The notes: generated by a model not told the origin, from the sequence alone. Positions 9,130-18,708 are shown, counted from the stretch's first letter. The stretch is DNA of 64,000 nucleotides from DATFLS01 sp964413425 (GCA_964413425.1 CAYPST010000014.1:1-64000), one strand, 5' to 3'. Translations and numbers: made by a program.

Positions 9130-9945
9130 ATGAGTTATAGCGAAAAAGCGATGAAGACAGACACATTGGATTTACCAGAAGACCGTTTCCGGGCTTTATG
9201 TGAGATTATTCGTATTCTGCGATCTCCTGAAGGATGTCCGTGGGACAGGAAGCAGACACCGGAATCGCTGGTCACCCATTTGCTGGAGGAAGCCCATGAG
9301 GTGGTTGAGACCATCGATTATCAGAACTGGGAGGAATTACAGGGGGAACTGGGCGATTTAATCATGCATGCTGTCTTCCAGGCGCAGATCAGCACCGAAG
9401 AGGATCGGTTCGATATCGATGACGTCCTGGAGACGGTAATCCGGAAGTTAATCAGACGGCATCCCCACGTCTTCGATTCCACAGAGGTAGAGTCGGCGGA
9501 GGATGTGGTCAGGAATTGGGAGCAGATTAAAATGGAGGAAGGCCGGGAATCCGTTCTGGAGGGCGTTCCGAAGTCACTGTCGGCGCTCAACCGGGCGTCC
9601 CGGCTGCAGAACCGGGCTTCCCAGGTTGGGTTCGATTGGGACGAACCGGCGCAGGTGTGGGAAAAAGTCACTGAGGAAATTGAGGAGCTCAAAGAGGTTT
9701 CTGAGCACGGAAATACCGAGAAGATCGAGGAAGAATTTGGCGACCTGTTGTTCTCGCTGGTGAATATTTCCCGGTTTGTCGGAGTCAACGCTGAAAATGC
9801 CCTGCGGAAAGCAACCAATAAATTTGTGCGGCGATTCCAGGAGATGGAACAACAGGTAAAAGATCAGGAGCAGGATATGAACGACATGAACTTGAACGAA
9901 CTGGATGAGTACTGGGACCGGGTGAAGCGTTCGGAAAAAGAGTGA
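9130..9945 (+). CDS. mazG: Nucleoside triphosphate pyrophosphohydrolase MazG
   Basis: A 271-residue all-alpha NTP pyrophosphatase that clears non-canonical or excess NTPs in the cytoplasm. Both MazG domains are present: the first carries LRSPEGCPWDRKQTPESL and the metal-binding EEAHEVVETI...GELGDLIMH pattern, the second EEIEELKE...EEEFGDLLFSLVN. ATG 9130 or 9151 could be the start; neither has a strong ribosome site. The length matches E. coli MazG (263). It is followed by a repeat element rather than a gene and converges with yjbQ. Confidence 0.93.
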   Translation: MSYSEKAMKTDTLDLPEDRFRALCEIIRILRSPEGCPWDRKQTPESLVTHLLEEAHEVVETIDYQNWEELQGELGDLIMHAVFQAQISTEEDRFDIDDVLETVIRKLIRRHPHVFDSTEVESAEDVVRNWEQIKMEEGRESVLEGVPKSLSALNRASRLQNRASQVGFDWDEPAQVWEKVTEEIEELKEVSEHGNTEKIEEEFGDLLFSLVNISRFVGVNAENALRKATNKFVRRFQEMEQQVKDQEQDMNDMNLNELDEYWDRVKRSEKE

Positions 9946-9980
9946 AGCAGGGAACACGAATGAACACGAAGAGAAAACGA

Positions 9981-10234
9981 AACCACGAATGACACGAATG
10001 TACACGAATATTGACGGGAAAAGACCTGCGGCAAAGCGCATGACACAGAGCATAGCGGGGGATAACAATGGAGGAGAACTGAGAACGGAGATCCTTATTT
10101 GTATATTGGATCCACAGATGACAAGATACCAACTCGGCAATATGAGTCTGTGCACGTATGTACTTATGGTATCTATTTACCTCGAGTTGTGTGGTGTGGG
10201 GCGGTATTCGTGTACATTCGTGCCATTCGTGGTT
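9981..10234. repeat. MITE-like element, CACGAAT-type ends (family A, copy 1)
   Basis: The first 30 bases (9981-10010, beginning AACCACGAATGACACGAATG) are matched at 29 of 30 positions by the reverse complement of 10205-10234. The ends themselves are made of an approximately ten-base CACGAATGNA motif, and further copies of the motif run left to about 9951. The interior has no convincing ORF and resembles the interior of 23701-23932 (shared blocks such as CGGCAAAGCGCATG, GCGGGGGATAAC, GAACGGAGAT and TGAGTCTGTGCACG-like). It sits between the convergent mazG and yjbQ genes. Confidence 0.8.
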
Positions 10235-10239
10235 CCTGA

Positions 10240-10635
10240 TTATTTTCCCACCACCTTCACGTGCACCCGGCGGCTGCGGGGACCGTCAAATTCGCAGAAC
10301 ATAATACCTTGCCAGGTGCCCAATACCAGGCGTCCTCCTTCCACAAGAATATGTTCGGAGCAGCCCACCAGGCTGGATTTGATATGGGAATCGCTGTTGC
10401 CTTCCATATGCCGGAATCGAGAGTCCTGATCGATGACGTCGCTTAATTTCATGGTGATATCGCTCTTCACGCTGGGATCGGCATTCTCGTTAATGGTGAC
10501 GGCGGCGGTCGTATGAGGTGTGAAAACAATACAGGCCCCATCCGAGATTCCGCTTTCCTGCATGGCTTTTTTTACATCGCTGGTGATATCGATAAGTTCG
10601 TTCCGGCTCTTCGATGATACACTGATTGTCTCCAT
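10240..10635 (-). CDS. yjbQ: YjbQ family protein (UPF0047)
   Basis: A 131-residue member of the YjbQ/UPF0047 family, a small trimeric cytoplasmic protein. Members can show weak thiamine phosphate synthase activity in complementation tests, but the physiological role is unsettled. Family signatures are clear: CIVFTPHTTAAVTINENADPS in two overlapping blocks, the HMEGNSDSHIKSSLVG segment and the C-terminal LGTWQGIMFCEFDGPRSR, containing the conserved His and Asp/Glu residues. The length is normal. The stop lies six bases from a MITE-like element. The gene is monocistronic on the minus strand. Confidence 0.92.
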   Translation of the reverse strand: METISVSSKSRNELIDITSDVKKAMQESGISDGACIVFTPHTTAAVTINENADPSVKSDITMKLSDVIDQDSRFRHMEGNSDSHIKSSLVGCSEHILVEGGRLVLGTWQGIMFCEFDGPRSRRVHVKVVGK

Positions 10636-10750
10636 GATAATGTCCTTCCCTGCTAACAGTTTGTTTTCAACCCTATAATTTGGTGGGAGTAGATGAGATT
10701 TTAAAGAGGAAATAGGGGTATGCCGTATACTCTGAGACCGTATACTTTCT

Positions 10751-12022
10751 TCACGTTTTCTGCTTCTGCTTTTTTGCGGCAGGGAACAGGACGTTGTTCA
10801 ATATGAGACGGTATCCCGGGGAATTTTTGTGGAGGCTCAGCTGGGTCGGGGGGTCGCCTACAAAATGCTGAAAATCTTCAGGATCATGTCCGCCCAGGAA
10901 TGTGAAGGTTCCCTGTCCGACATTGCCGTGAATATACTTTACTCGTTTGGTGCCTTCGAATTCTCCGAGGATGACCACGTCATCCTTGATGAATTCCCGG
11001 TTAAAGCTGGTGGTTTGTCCCATAAACTCTTTAATAACGGCCACATGATCCTGGGTCAACATGGTGGGTACGGGATCATATTTGGCGGAGAATTCGAACA
11101 GCGTAAAATAGTCGCCCTCCGCGCCACGAATCGGACCGGCATAGCTGGGGGGGAGATCAATGTTCGAATACTCGTACACCAGGGGATCCATTTCCAGCTG
11201 AAAGTTTTCGAACGCGAAGGTTCTGGAGAAATCCAGTTTTTCCTGGGCATTGGGATCGGGCGGGGTGCCGTCGTAAATGCTGGCGGCAATATCGACATTC
11301 TGGGCTGCCAGGGCGATGTCATAACTGTCGGTGGCGGAGCACATGGCAAATAAGAATCCGCCGTCCACGACGTAGTCCTTGATCCTGGCGGCCACTGTTT
11401 TTTTCTGAACGTGCACCGAAGGAAACCCCAATCGCTGGGCCATGTCTTCGTACTGCATCTGCTGTTGACGGTACCAGGGAGCGGTATGATAATTTTTATA
11501 GAACTTCCCGTACTGTCCGGTGAAGTCTTCATGGTGGAGGTGCAGCCAGTCGTATTCATGGATCTTCCCGTTCAGGACTTCTTCATCCCAGAGCGTCTCA
11601 TAATCAATTTCCGCATAGGTGAGGGCAAGGGTAACGGCATCATCCCAGGGACGTTTATTCGGCGGGGTGTAAATAGCGATTTCAGGGGCTTTTTCCAGCA
11701 GCACCATTTCCATATTGTTCTGTTCGATGGTACGGTATATTTCGGTTATCTCGGCGGGGGAGACCGTGTGAAACGCCACTCCACGGACGCGGCATTCCCT
11801 GGCAATGGTCTCATGGTAATCAATGAGGAACGAACCGCCCCGGTAGTTCAACAGCCACTCGACGTTTATTTGTTTTTTCAGTGCCCAGTAAGCGACGCCG
11901 TATGCCTTCAGATGGTCCGACTGGCTTTGATCCATCGGAATTAACAGCTTCTGTTGACCAAGCGTAATAATCGGAATGAACAGAAGCAGGAAAAGTATTT
12001 TCAGTCGGTAGGTCATCATCAT
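10751..12022 (-). CDS. Secreted conserved protein, often annotated asparagine synthetase B-like
   Basis: A 423-residue protein with a signal peptide (YRLKILFLLLFIPIITLG). The mature part begins KLLIPMDQSQSDHLKAYGVAY in two blocks and includes a GGFLFAMCSATDSYDIAL segment that resembles the nucleophile-elbow region of class I glutamine amidotransferase-like folds. I recall close relatives in FCB-group genomes labelled asparagine synthetase B, but no ATP-pyrophosphatase synthetase domain is visible and the protein is predicted to be exported, so that label is doubtful. The start overlaps the stop of the upstream TPR gene by four bases (ATGA), so it is the last gene of the DUF4159 > DUF4175 > TPR cluster. 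Function unknown. Confidence 0.75.
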   Translation of the reverse strand: MMMTYRLKILFLLLFIPIITLGQQKLLIPMDQSQSDHLKAYGVAYWALKKQINVEWLLNYRGGSFLIDYHETIARECRVRGVAFHTVSPAEITEIYRTIEQNNMEMVLLEKAPEIAIYTPPNKRPWDDAVTLALTYAEIDYETLWDEEVLNGKIHEYDWLHLHHEDFTGQYGKFYKNYHTAPWYRQQQMQYEDMAQRLGFPSVHVQKKTVAARIKDYVVDGGFLFAMCSATDSYDIALAAQNVDIAASIYDGTPPDPNAQEKLDFSRTFAFENFQLEMDPLVYEYSNIDLPPSYAGPIRGAEGDYFTLFEFSAKYDPVPTMLTQDHVAVIKEFMGQTTSFNREFIKDDVVILGEFEGTKRVKYIHGNVGQGTFTFLGGHDPEDFQHFVGDPPTQLSLHKNSPGYRLILNNVLFPAAKKQKQKT

Positions 12023-13992
12023 GACGTTTGTGCCTGCAGTTCTCGAATTGTCCGTCTGGCTTTTTGTTCCAGGATACTTGACGGATAATCGACCAGGATT
12101 TTTTCATACCAGCGGACGGCATCGTCGTAATTGCCCTGTTCTTTGTACAGTTCGGCCAGCATGAAGATCGCCTGGTCGCTTAATTTGGCATCTGCGTAAT
12201 TATTGATAATCCGGGTAAGCCAGTCGATCACCTGCGGAGTCTGGTGTAACAGCCGGCCGAGTTGGGCGGTTCGCAGCAGTGCATAGGGGGCAATGGGTGC
12301 AGTTTGCTCCATATCCAGCACGCGTAAGTGGGCTTTTTGGGCTTCCGTGATTTTATGCTGTTTCACATAGAATTCCGCCTGGAAAAACTGCCGGAGCGTG
12401 GTGCTGTCCGATGCACTCTTATTCTTGAGGGCTTCTGAAATCAGCGTCTGAATCTCCAGAATATCATTGTACAATTCTGACGAGATCCGGGTGCTATCCT
12501 GCACCTGGCGTAATTGTTCCATGCCCCGGGATAAGCGGCCTTCATACAGATAGGTCCCTGCAATCCGGAGCAACATATTATTCCGCAGAGAATTCTTCTG
12601 ATTGGGCAGCGATGACAGGGCCGTCTGCCAGTGATCTCGAGCTGCTCTCAGGTCACCTTTTGCCAGGTGGCAGTCTCCGATATTCCTCAGGGCTTCGGCT
12701 TTTCTGGGATGGCCGGAATCAGCGGCACAGCGGGAGAAATACTCGAGAGCCCGGTCAAAGTCATTCCCCAGGCGGAGATAGAGTTCCCCGAGCCGGTATT
12801 CGGCAATCATTCCCGCCGGGGTATGAGGAACCATTTCACTCACCGATTGGTAGTCCGAGACAATTTGTGATAACTTCGAACCGGCATCTTCCGGGATGAT
12901 AACGAAGTCGATTTCCCAGAGAGTGTTCTGGCTGAATATCATCTCAGGACGAGTGCGAGAATAGCGATTAAGCATCTGACGATAGCCGGCCTCTGCGTAC
13001 CCGAGCAGCAGTTCGTATTTCGGTAAGTCGGAGTTATTCAACAGAGATTGATACAGCTGCAGTGCATGATCGTATTCACCGTCACTCAGGAGATGATGCG
13101 CCACTGCCAGGCGATGTTTCCCCGAGGTCTCCTCCATTGCTTCCAGTTTTTGATATTGAGCCAGAGCTGCATCATAATCCCGGATACGGTACAGATAATC
13201 CGCCAGGACCTTGCGCAGTTTATTATCACTGGCATGCGCCTCAATCGCCTGGTGTAAGACCCGCCGGACCTGGGTATGAACTTCCGGCTCATCCGGGAAC
13301 TGGGACAATTGGGACACCAGAAAATTCTCGTCTCTCTTGCTGCGATGGAGGTAATAGAGCAGATATTCTTCGGCAGCCTGTTGGTAATCCATCCGGGAGG
13401 TATACAGGGAGGCCATTTGCAGTGAGAAAAACCCTGGTTGCTCCAGGGTGGTTCTGGCTTCTTTGATCAGTTCCGTGCCTTCCCGGAGCAGCCCGTTCCG
13501 CAGCATGGTACTGATGACCTGCTGATAGGTTCGTGGCGTTTTGCCCAGACTCTCCAGGATGCTTCGCCACTGCCGGATGGCTTTCTCCTTGTCATTCTGG
13601 TGATAATAGATAGTACCAAGCCGGACGAGCGAAGTCAGATCATAGGGCGATTTTTTCAGGTGTTCGGCAATCAGGTATTCGGCCATACCGTAATCGCCCA
13701 TCCGGATAAGAAGATCCCGATATCTTTGATAAATCTGATCGTTGTCCGGATGCTCCTCATATAACCGGCGATAAACAGCCGAGGCCGCCTCCAGTTGTCC
13801 CTGCCGTTCCAACAGATTCGCCCGGCGGAGCTGCTGCTGGAGTTCGCTGACAATCTGCGGTTCTTGCAGGGGGATGGGCCGTACACTGTCTTGTGCGGCA
13901 GCGCTGGGAATGAAGCCGTTAGCACACAGTACGAGGAGGGAAATCAGCGTAATAATGATCCGGTGCTTTCGGTTTCGGAGAAGGTAATACAT
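12019..13992 (-). CDS. Periplasmic TPR-repeat protein
   Basis: A 657-residue protein with an N-terminal signal peptide (HRIIITLISLLVLCANGF then AAAQ as the cleavage region). The remainder is mainly tetratricopeptide-like helical repeats: an N-terminal set (about residues 45-200, for example AASAVYRRLYEEHPDNDQ), a middle set including AVAHHLLSDGEYDHALQLYQ, and a C-terminal set ending AIFMLAELYKEQGNYDDAVRWYEKI. It lies between the DUF4175 gene (10 bases upstream) and the amidotransferase-like gene (4-base overlap), so it probably acts with both in the envelope. No enzymatic motif is visible. Confidence 0.85.
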   Translation of the reverse strand: MYYLLRNRKHRIIITLISLLVLCANGFIPSAAAQDSVRPIPLQEPQIVSELQQQLRRANLLERQGQLEAASAVYRRLYEEHPDNDQIYQRYRDLLIRMGDYGMAEYLIAEHLKKSPYDLTSLVRLGTIYYHQNDKEKAIRQWRSILESLGKTPRTYQQVISTMLRNGLLREGTELIKEARTTLEQPGFFSLQMASLYTSRMDYQQAAEEYLLYYLHRSKRDENFLVSQLSQFPDEPEVHTQVRRVLHQAIEAHASDNKLRKVLADYLYRIRDYDAALAQYQKLEAMEETSGKHRLAVAHHLLSDGEYDHALQLYQSLLNNSDLPKYELLLGYAEAGYRQMLNRYSRTRPEMIFSQNTLWEIDFVIIPEDAGSKLSQIVSDYQSVSEMVPHTPAGMIAEYRLGELYLRLGNDFDRALEYFSRCAADSGHPRKAEALRNIGDCHLAKGDLRAARDHWQTALSSLPNQKNSLRNNMLLRIAGTYLYEGRLSRGMEQLRQVQDSTRISSELYNDILEIQTLISEALKNKSASDSTTLRQFFQAEFYVKQHKITEAQKAHLRVLDMEQTAPIAPYALLRTAQLGRLLHQTPQVIDWLTRIINNYADAKLSDQAIFMLAELYKEQGNYDDAVRWYEKILVDYPSSILEQKARRTIRELQAQTS

Positions 13993-14001
13993 TGTTTTCT
14001 A

Positions 14002-17000
14002 TTATTCGCTGTTATCGGGTTCGCGGTTTCTTTGCCCCAGCTGGTCAAAATACTCTCGAATGAGCTGTTCGTAGGAGCGGCTGTAACCTTCGCGCAGGGC
14101 TTGATCCAGGTCCTCCTGGAGCACATTCCGGCGTTCTCCGTAATCAGCGGGGAGGCCGGCGGGACCGGCGCGCTCCACATCTTCACCGGCTGCGGACTGT
14201 CGTTCCCGGCTGTAATCCCGGCTGTGGATTGACTTCTGGGCATCCAGCATTCTGGATAATATTTGCTGCTGGCGCTGTTGTGTTTTGCGTTGATATTCGC
14301 CCTGCCGTAAGTCTTTTGCGACTTCTTCCATATCCTCCCCTATTTTCCCCAGGTCACCGAGCCCGCTGCGTCCACCGGAATTATCCAGCGCCTGCTGCAG
14401 CTGTTGCAAGGAGCGCCGGATGGACATCTGCCGGGAGGCCAGCTGCTGCATTGCAGCCCGCTGCGCCATGGAAGGCTGCCCGGACATGCCGAATTGCGAT
14501 GATTGCTGATTGACTCCCTGCTGCTGTTGGGTCAGTTCTTCCATCTGCTTGAGAAAATTCTCGAAGCCGGTACTGCTCTGCTGTGATTGGAGGCCGTCCA
14601 TCGAAGCAATAATCTGTTGGGCCGTCTCGTTCAACGCGGTCATGGCCTGGGATTGCGTGTTGGCGGCATTGTTTGCCTGACGCTGGGATAAATGGTGTAA
14701 GGATTGTTGCATATTCGAAGCCGTCTCACCCAGCGCCTTGCCAATATCTCTGGTCACACCGAAGGTCTTCTGGGATAATCTCACCAGGTTCGAGACCACG
14801 TGCTGCAGATTCACCTGCAGGTTCTGTTGTTGATCGGCCAGTTCACCAAGCCGGGGACTTTTATTCTCCAGCGGCCGGGTTTGATTGAACAGCTCTTCCT
14901 GCTGTTGTGAAAGCGACAAGACATCCCGCAGGACGGATCGGAACTCATCCATGACCTCCGCCATCATCTGCCGGCGCTGTAATTCCTGGGTCTGCTGAAG
15001 CTGGTTTGCGAGCTGTTCCAATCCCTGTTGAGACCGCTGCGCAGGCGGACGCCCCTGTTGAAGTTCGCCCTGCTGGAAGTGCTGCTGTGCCTGGCGCATA
15101 TTGGGCAGGATGGAATCGCCTGTGGCATCTTCGAGGGCCTTGCGCAGTGCATCGGCCGGCAGGTTCGGAACTTCTTCCATCAATTGGGCCAGGCCTTCCA
15201 TCTTCTGCGCGGTGATTTCATACTCGTCGGCGGCCAGCTGCTCTTGCTGACCCAGCGCGTTCGGATTGGCTGTGCTCGAATCTGCCCGGCGATTGATTTC
15301 CGTTTGTTGTTCAACCAGCTCGTTGATGCGCTTCACCATTTCATCGGTCTGCTGCTCAATTCTCACCCGTTGAAATAACTCCATCGCCCGGTCAATGCTC
15401 TGGGTTAACTCCTGCTCCGAAATCTGGAGATCCTCCATTGCCTGCCGCACTTCCTCCGGATCCGTTTGATCCAGGGATTGCCGGAGTTTTTGTAACGCCT
15501 CTTCCAGCTCAGGGGTCATCACTTCTTGAAACAACTGCTGCAGCTGCCGGTATTTTTCCATCACCTGGTCGGAGAAGAGTTGATGTTTCTCGGCCATCTC
15601 CAGCATGTGATCCAGCTCTTTACTGATCTTCTCCAGCTGGTTTTTCAGATCTTCATGCGATTTGATAATATTTTCTGCCTGCTGCTGCTGCTGCCAGGTC
15701 ACCTCTTCTTTCTTCTGCATTTCGAGAGTGAGCTGGTCCACTTGCTTCTTGATACGTTCCACCTGTTCGGCGATATCTTCTGCCTGAGCTATCGAGCCCG
15801 ATTGCTGCTGAACGCGCGCAAACATGTCTCCCAGGGATGGAAACCGCGCCAGCAAAGTCTTGCTATAACTGACCTTGGGGCCTGACACTCTGTCATTGTC
15901 CCACAGTGCGGCCCGATACCGGACCTGATCCCTGGGGGAGAGATTCAGGGCATTTAAGTCCCAGAGATAACGATATTCCAGAGCATGATTATCGTTCGTT
16001 TCCAGCGACAGTGTGTGTAGCTTCCAGGTGCTATCCCGATCCAGGGCAGCGGGTTTTTGCACCTGGTATTGAATGGCCAGCCGGGAAAAGCCATAATCAT
16101 CCTGCAGGTTGAGCGTCAGCGGAATTTGCAGGTTATCACCCAGATCCACGTCCCCTTCCGGCTGAACGATCTGCACCCGGGGGAATTCATCCGGCAGAGG
16201 CACCAGTTGATACACGGCGGGATTGATGTTGGTGATCCCCTGATGGTCCTCCAGCCACAGAGAAAATTCTGCCGGGTTGACCAGAGGGATTTCTGTCTGC
16301 AGCTGTGTTGAGGCGATGTCCATTTCTACGGTGTCATTGCTGCGCTGAAAGACCACGCCTGCGGATCGAACCGGTTTATTTGATTGGGCAAATATTTGTA
16401 CTCTGGTGCCTTTTAACGCGGCGATCTCAGTGGAGGTCACCTCCTGATCCCGTTCCGGCAATCCGGAATAGGATGGCGGGATCAGATGAATCGCCAGCGA
16501 CTGGATCTGTGGTCGACTGATGACCTGGACCCGATAAGCAGACGAGCGGAGTTCGCCCCAGCGATCCCACCAGCGTGGCGATGGTGCATGGAAATAATAT
16601 TGAAAATCCTGGTGCACTCCGTTGAGTGTATGGGTATATGTTCCATCAGTATCCGGGGTGAGGGTTTGGGTATGAGTTTCGGTGCCCCGCTGAATTGTGA
16701 GGTGGACCTGTTCCGGCTGTTCCCCGTGAACAGAGGCAGAAATGGTAAGCGAATCACTATCCAGCACCTGGAGATTCCCGGGTGTAACCTCGAATTCAAA
16801 CGGGCGGGGTACGGCGAATTCCTGGTTGGGGTGGAGAACCCTGAGTCCTCCCTGTAACGTAGATTTTGCGAATGGCATCCATATCACCAGCCAGAAGAGA
16901 GTCAGGACAGAGAGTAACCGAAACAGCGCCTTCCGCGGTCGGGGAGAAACGGCCTCCTCCGGATTCAGGGGACGGAGTTTCTCCGCAACTTGCCGCAGGT

Positions 17001-17397
17001 TGACCTGCATCAGATTTTCGGAATACCCGTATTTGTTGTGTTCATGCAGTAAAGCCAGAGCATTGGTCAGATGATCCCCAACGGAAGGAAAGGCTTTCCC
17101 CAGGGTTTTCGCCAGGGAGCGATCAGTATATTTCGGCAGCGTTCCGGAGGTTAATAGCCCCAGCCAGAGTCCGGTCGAGAAGAGCAGGAAGGTAAAGATG
17201 CCGCCACCGATGAGCAGAAACGTTGTTCGGGTAGACGGAGGTAAGTACCAGAGCGTTTCGGCAGTAATAGTGAGCCCCAGTGCCAGGACGGCGGAAATAA
17301 GAGCAACAAGCACCCCGATTTTCAGATGCTCGACAGCCAGCGAGGTTCGGAATTTCCTGAGAGTCTGTCGAATTTGAGTGTGTGGTGATTCCGGCAT
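14002..17397 (-). CDS. DUF4175 family membrane protein with long Gln-rich coiled coil
   Basis: An 1131-residue protein of the DUF4175 type found in FCB and alphaproteobacterial genomes. Two hydrophobic segments lie near residues 27-50 and 58-82 and a third near 165-180, followed by an extracytoplasmic beta-rich region (about 200-540) containing VTPGNLQVLDSDSLTISASV-like Ig strands. From about 555 to 1060 it is highly charged and Gln-rich, with long predicted coiled coils (for example QQLQQTQELQRRQMM). Family function is not established; genomic association with DUF4159, MoxR and VWA genes points to envelope or Bat-type systems. It sits 25 bases downstream of the DUF4159 gene, consistent with one operon. 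Confidence 0.85.
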   Translation of the reverse strand: MPESPHTQIRQTLRKFRTSLAVEHLKIGVLVALISAVLALGLTITAETLWYLPPSTRTTFLLIGGGIFTFLLFSTGLWLGLLTSGTLPKYTDRSLAKTLGKAFPSVGDHLTNALALLHEHNKYGYSENLMQVNLRQVAEKLRPLNPEEAVSPRPRKALFRLLSVLTLFWLVIWMPFAKSTLQGGLRVLHPNQEFAVPRPFEFEVTPGNLQVLDSDSLTISASVHGEQPEQVHLTIQRGTETHTQTLTPDTDGTYTHTLNGVHQDFQYYFHAPSPRWWDRWGELRSSAYRVQVISRPQIQSLAIHLIPPSYSGLPERDQEVTSTEIAALKGTRVQIFAQSNKPVRSAGVVFQRSNDTVEMDIASTQLQTEIPLVNPAEFSLWLEDHQGITNINPAVYQLVPLPDEFPRVQIVQPEGDVDLGDNLQIPLTLNLQDDYGFSRLAIQYQVQKPAALDRDSTWKLHTLSLETNDNHALEYRYLWDLNALNLSPRDQVRYRAALWDNDRVSGPKVSYSKTLLARFPSLGDMFARVQQQSGSIAQAEDIAEQVERIKKQVDQLTLEMQKKEEVTWQQQQQAENIIKSHEDLKNQLEKISKELDHMLEMAEKHQLFSDQVMEKYRQLQQLFQEVMTPELEEALQKLRQSLDQTDPEEVRQAMEDLQISEQELTQSIDRAMELFQRVRIEQQTDEMVKRINELVEQQTEINRRADSSTANPNALGQQEQLAADEYEITAQKMEGLAQLMEEVPNLPADALRKALEDATGDSILPNMRQAQQHFQQGELQQGRPPAQRSQQGLEQLANQLQQTQELQRRQMMAEVMDEFRSVLRDVLSLSQQQEELFNQTRPLENKSPRLGELADQQQNLQVNLQHVVSNLVRLSQKTFGVTRDIGKALGETASNMQQSLHHLSQRQANNAANTQSQAMTALNETAQQIIASMDGLQSQQSSTGFENFLKQMEELTQQQQGVNQQSSQFGMSGQPSMAQRAAMQQLASRQMSIRRSLQQLQQALDNSGGRSGLGDLGKIGEDMEEVAKDLRQGEYQRKTQQRQQQILSRMLDAQKSIHSRDYSRERQSAAGEDVERAGPAGLPADYGERRNVLQEDLDQALREGYSRSYEQLIREYFDQLGQRNREPDNSE

Positions 17398-17422
17398 TAT
17401 GTATACCTGGATGCTTGGAATT

Positions 17423-18109
17423 CTAGTGTGTTAATGCGTACAGGACGATATTCGTTCCCATCTTTAGTGCAGTTTCATGTTTTTCGGGAGTATCTTCGTG
17501 CACATGGGAATCCTCCCATCCGTCGCCGAGGTCGGTTTCGTAAGTATAGAACACTACCAGCCGGCCGTTATGAAACAGTCCCAGTCCCTGGGGCGGCTCG
17601 CCGTCATGTTCATGAATCTTCGGCAGTCCGTCCGGGAACGCATATTGCTGATGGTAAATGGGATGATCAAAAGGCAGCTCCACCCAATCCTTCTGCGGAA
17701 AGATCCGTTCCATTTCCCGGCGAAACGATTCATCCATTCCGTAATTGTCATCGGCGTGCAGAAAACCCCCGTTGGTCAGGTATTCGCGAAGACGGGCGAT
17801 ATCCTCCTGGGTGAATCGCACATTCCCATGTCCGGTCATATACAGATATGGATAGAGAAAGAGCCGGGGATCCTGAGGCTTGAGACGTACCTCCTCCGGA
17901 CGAACATCCAGCCCGGTTTTGGTACGAAGATAGGAAATCAGGTTTGGCAGCGAACTGGGATCGCTGTACCAATCCCCGCCGCCGTCGTAATGAAGTCGGG
18001 CAATGGCGAAGTCATACGGCTTTTCATCGCCGGGAGCCAGGGCAGAGCACAGCATCGATCCGAGCAATACAAAGAACAGTGGAATTTTTATTTTTCGTGT
18101 ATGCTTCAT
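17423..18109 (-). CDS. DUF4159 domain protein
   Basis: A 228-residue exported protein with a signal peptide (IKIPLFFVLLGSMLCSALA). The DUF4159 domain covers most of the mature protein: FAIARLHYDGGGDWYSDPSSLPNL in two blocks, then YLYMTGHGNVRFTQEDIARLREYLTNGGFLHADDNYGMD, then FDHPIYHQQYAFPDGLPKIHEH. The fold resembles a glutamine amidotransferase-like domain, with a GGFLHADD loop where the class I nucleophile loop would be, but no Cys is present there, so enzymatic activity is doubtful. It heads the minus-strand cluster with DUF4175 and TPR genes. Both this protein and the last gene in the cluster look amidotransferase-like, which may be meaningful. Confidence 0.85.
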   Translation of the reverse strand: MKHTRKIKIPLFFVLLGSMLCSALAPGDEKPYDFAIARLHYDGGGDWYSDPSSLPNLISYLRTKTGLDVRPEEVRLKPQDPRLFLYPYLYMTGHGNVRFTQEDIARLREYLTNGGFLHADDNYGMDESFRREMERIFPQKDWVELPFDHPIYHQQYAFPDGLPKIHEHDGEPPQGLGLFHNGRLVVFYTYETDLGDGWEDSHVHEDTPEKHETALKMGTNIVLYALTH

Positions 18110-18201
18110 GAATTTTATATTTGTAGTTGTCAGACATATGTCGAAGATAACAGTACCGGGTACTCCGGTGATGATCTGCTCCCTATATTTTCCGACACAA
18201 G

Positions 18202-18708
18202 TCAGGCCTGTATAAATGACCGGATGATCAGCATCAGCATCACAATTCCTCCGACTACTTTCGCCAGTTTGCCGCCGGCGCTTCCCAGAAAAGCTCCCAG
18301 TCCCGCACGCAGGGCGATAGAACTGGAGTTCGTGCGGGCCAGTTCCACCAGCACCGCCCCGAGATAAGCACCAGCAAGCGTCCCCACCAGCGTACCGACA
18401 ATGGGGAGGAGCGCGGAGCCGAACACAGCCCCCAGAACAGCGCCTCCGACGGCACCGAAAATCCCGGCTCTGGAAGCCCCATATTTGCGGGCGGACGCCC
18501 CGGTAATGATATATTCCAGGCCTTCCAGCGCAATCGCTATAAGAAATAACACGATCACCAGAACAGGTGTGACATGTGCAAAATCAGTCAACACGCCTTC
18601 CAGCAAAGAGAACCCGGCGATAAAAAACGTTCCGGGAATGCCCAGTGGGATTACCAGCACTGCGAGCGACATACCAATCCACATGATAATATAGAATACA
18701 ATCTGCAC
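18202..18708 (-). CDS. DUF456 family membrane protein
   Basis: A small, strongly hydrophobic Gly/Ala-rich protein of the DUF456 family (function unknown), with about five membrane segments such as LAVLVIPLGIPGTFFIAGF and GIFGAVGGAVLGAVFG. I place the start at GTG 18708, preceded by GGGGAAG at suitable distance, giving 168 residues; an ATG at 18768 would add 20 polar residues without a ribosome site. The gene lies about 90 bases upstream of the DUF4159 gene on the same strand, with a short ACCGG/CCGGT hairpin at 18155-18169 between them, so it may or may not belong to the same transcript. Confidence 0.8.
   Translation of the reverse strand: MQIVFYIIMWIGMSLAVLVIPLGIPGTFFIAGFSLLEGVLTDFAHVTPVLVIVLFLIAIALEGLEYIITGASARKYGASRAGIFGAVGGAVLGAVFGSALLPIVGTLVGTLAGAYLGAVLVELARTNSSSIALRAGLGAFLGSAGGKLAKVVGGIVMLMLIIRSFIQA

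Noticed and set aside
9574..10155. Minus-strand frame across the family A repeat
   Set aside because: Reads through repeat ends and the reverse of mazG; similar peptides from the second copy differ in frame and length.
10669..10750. CCGTATACT repeated twice near 10720-10745 as a possible operator
   Set aside because: Only two short direct repeats downstream of the minus-strand genes; too weak to call.
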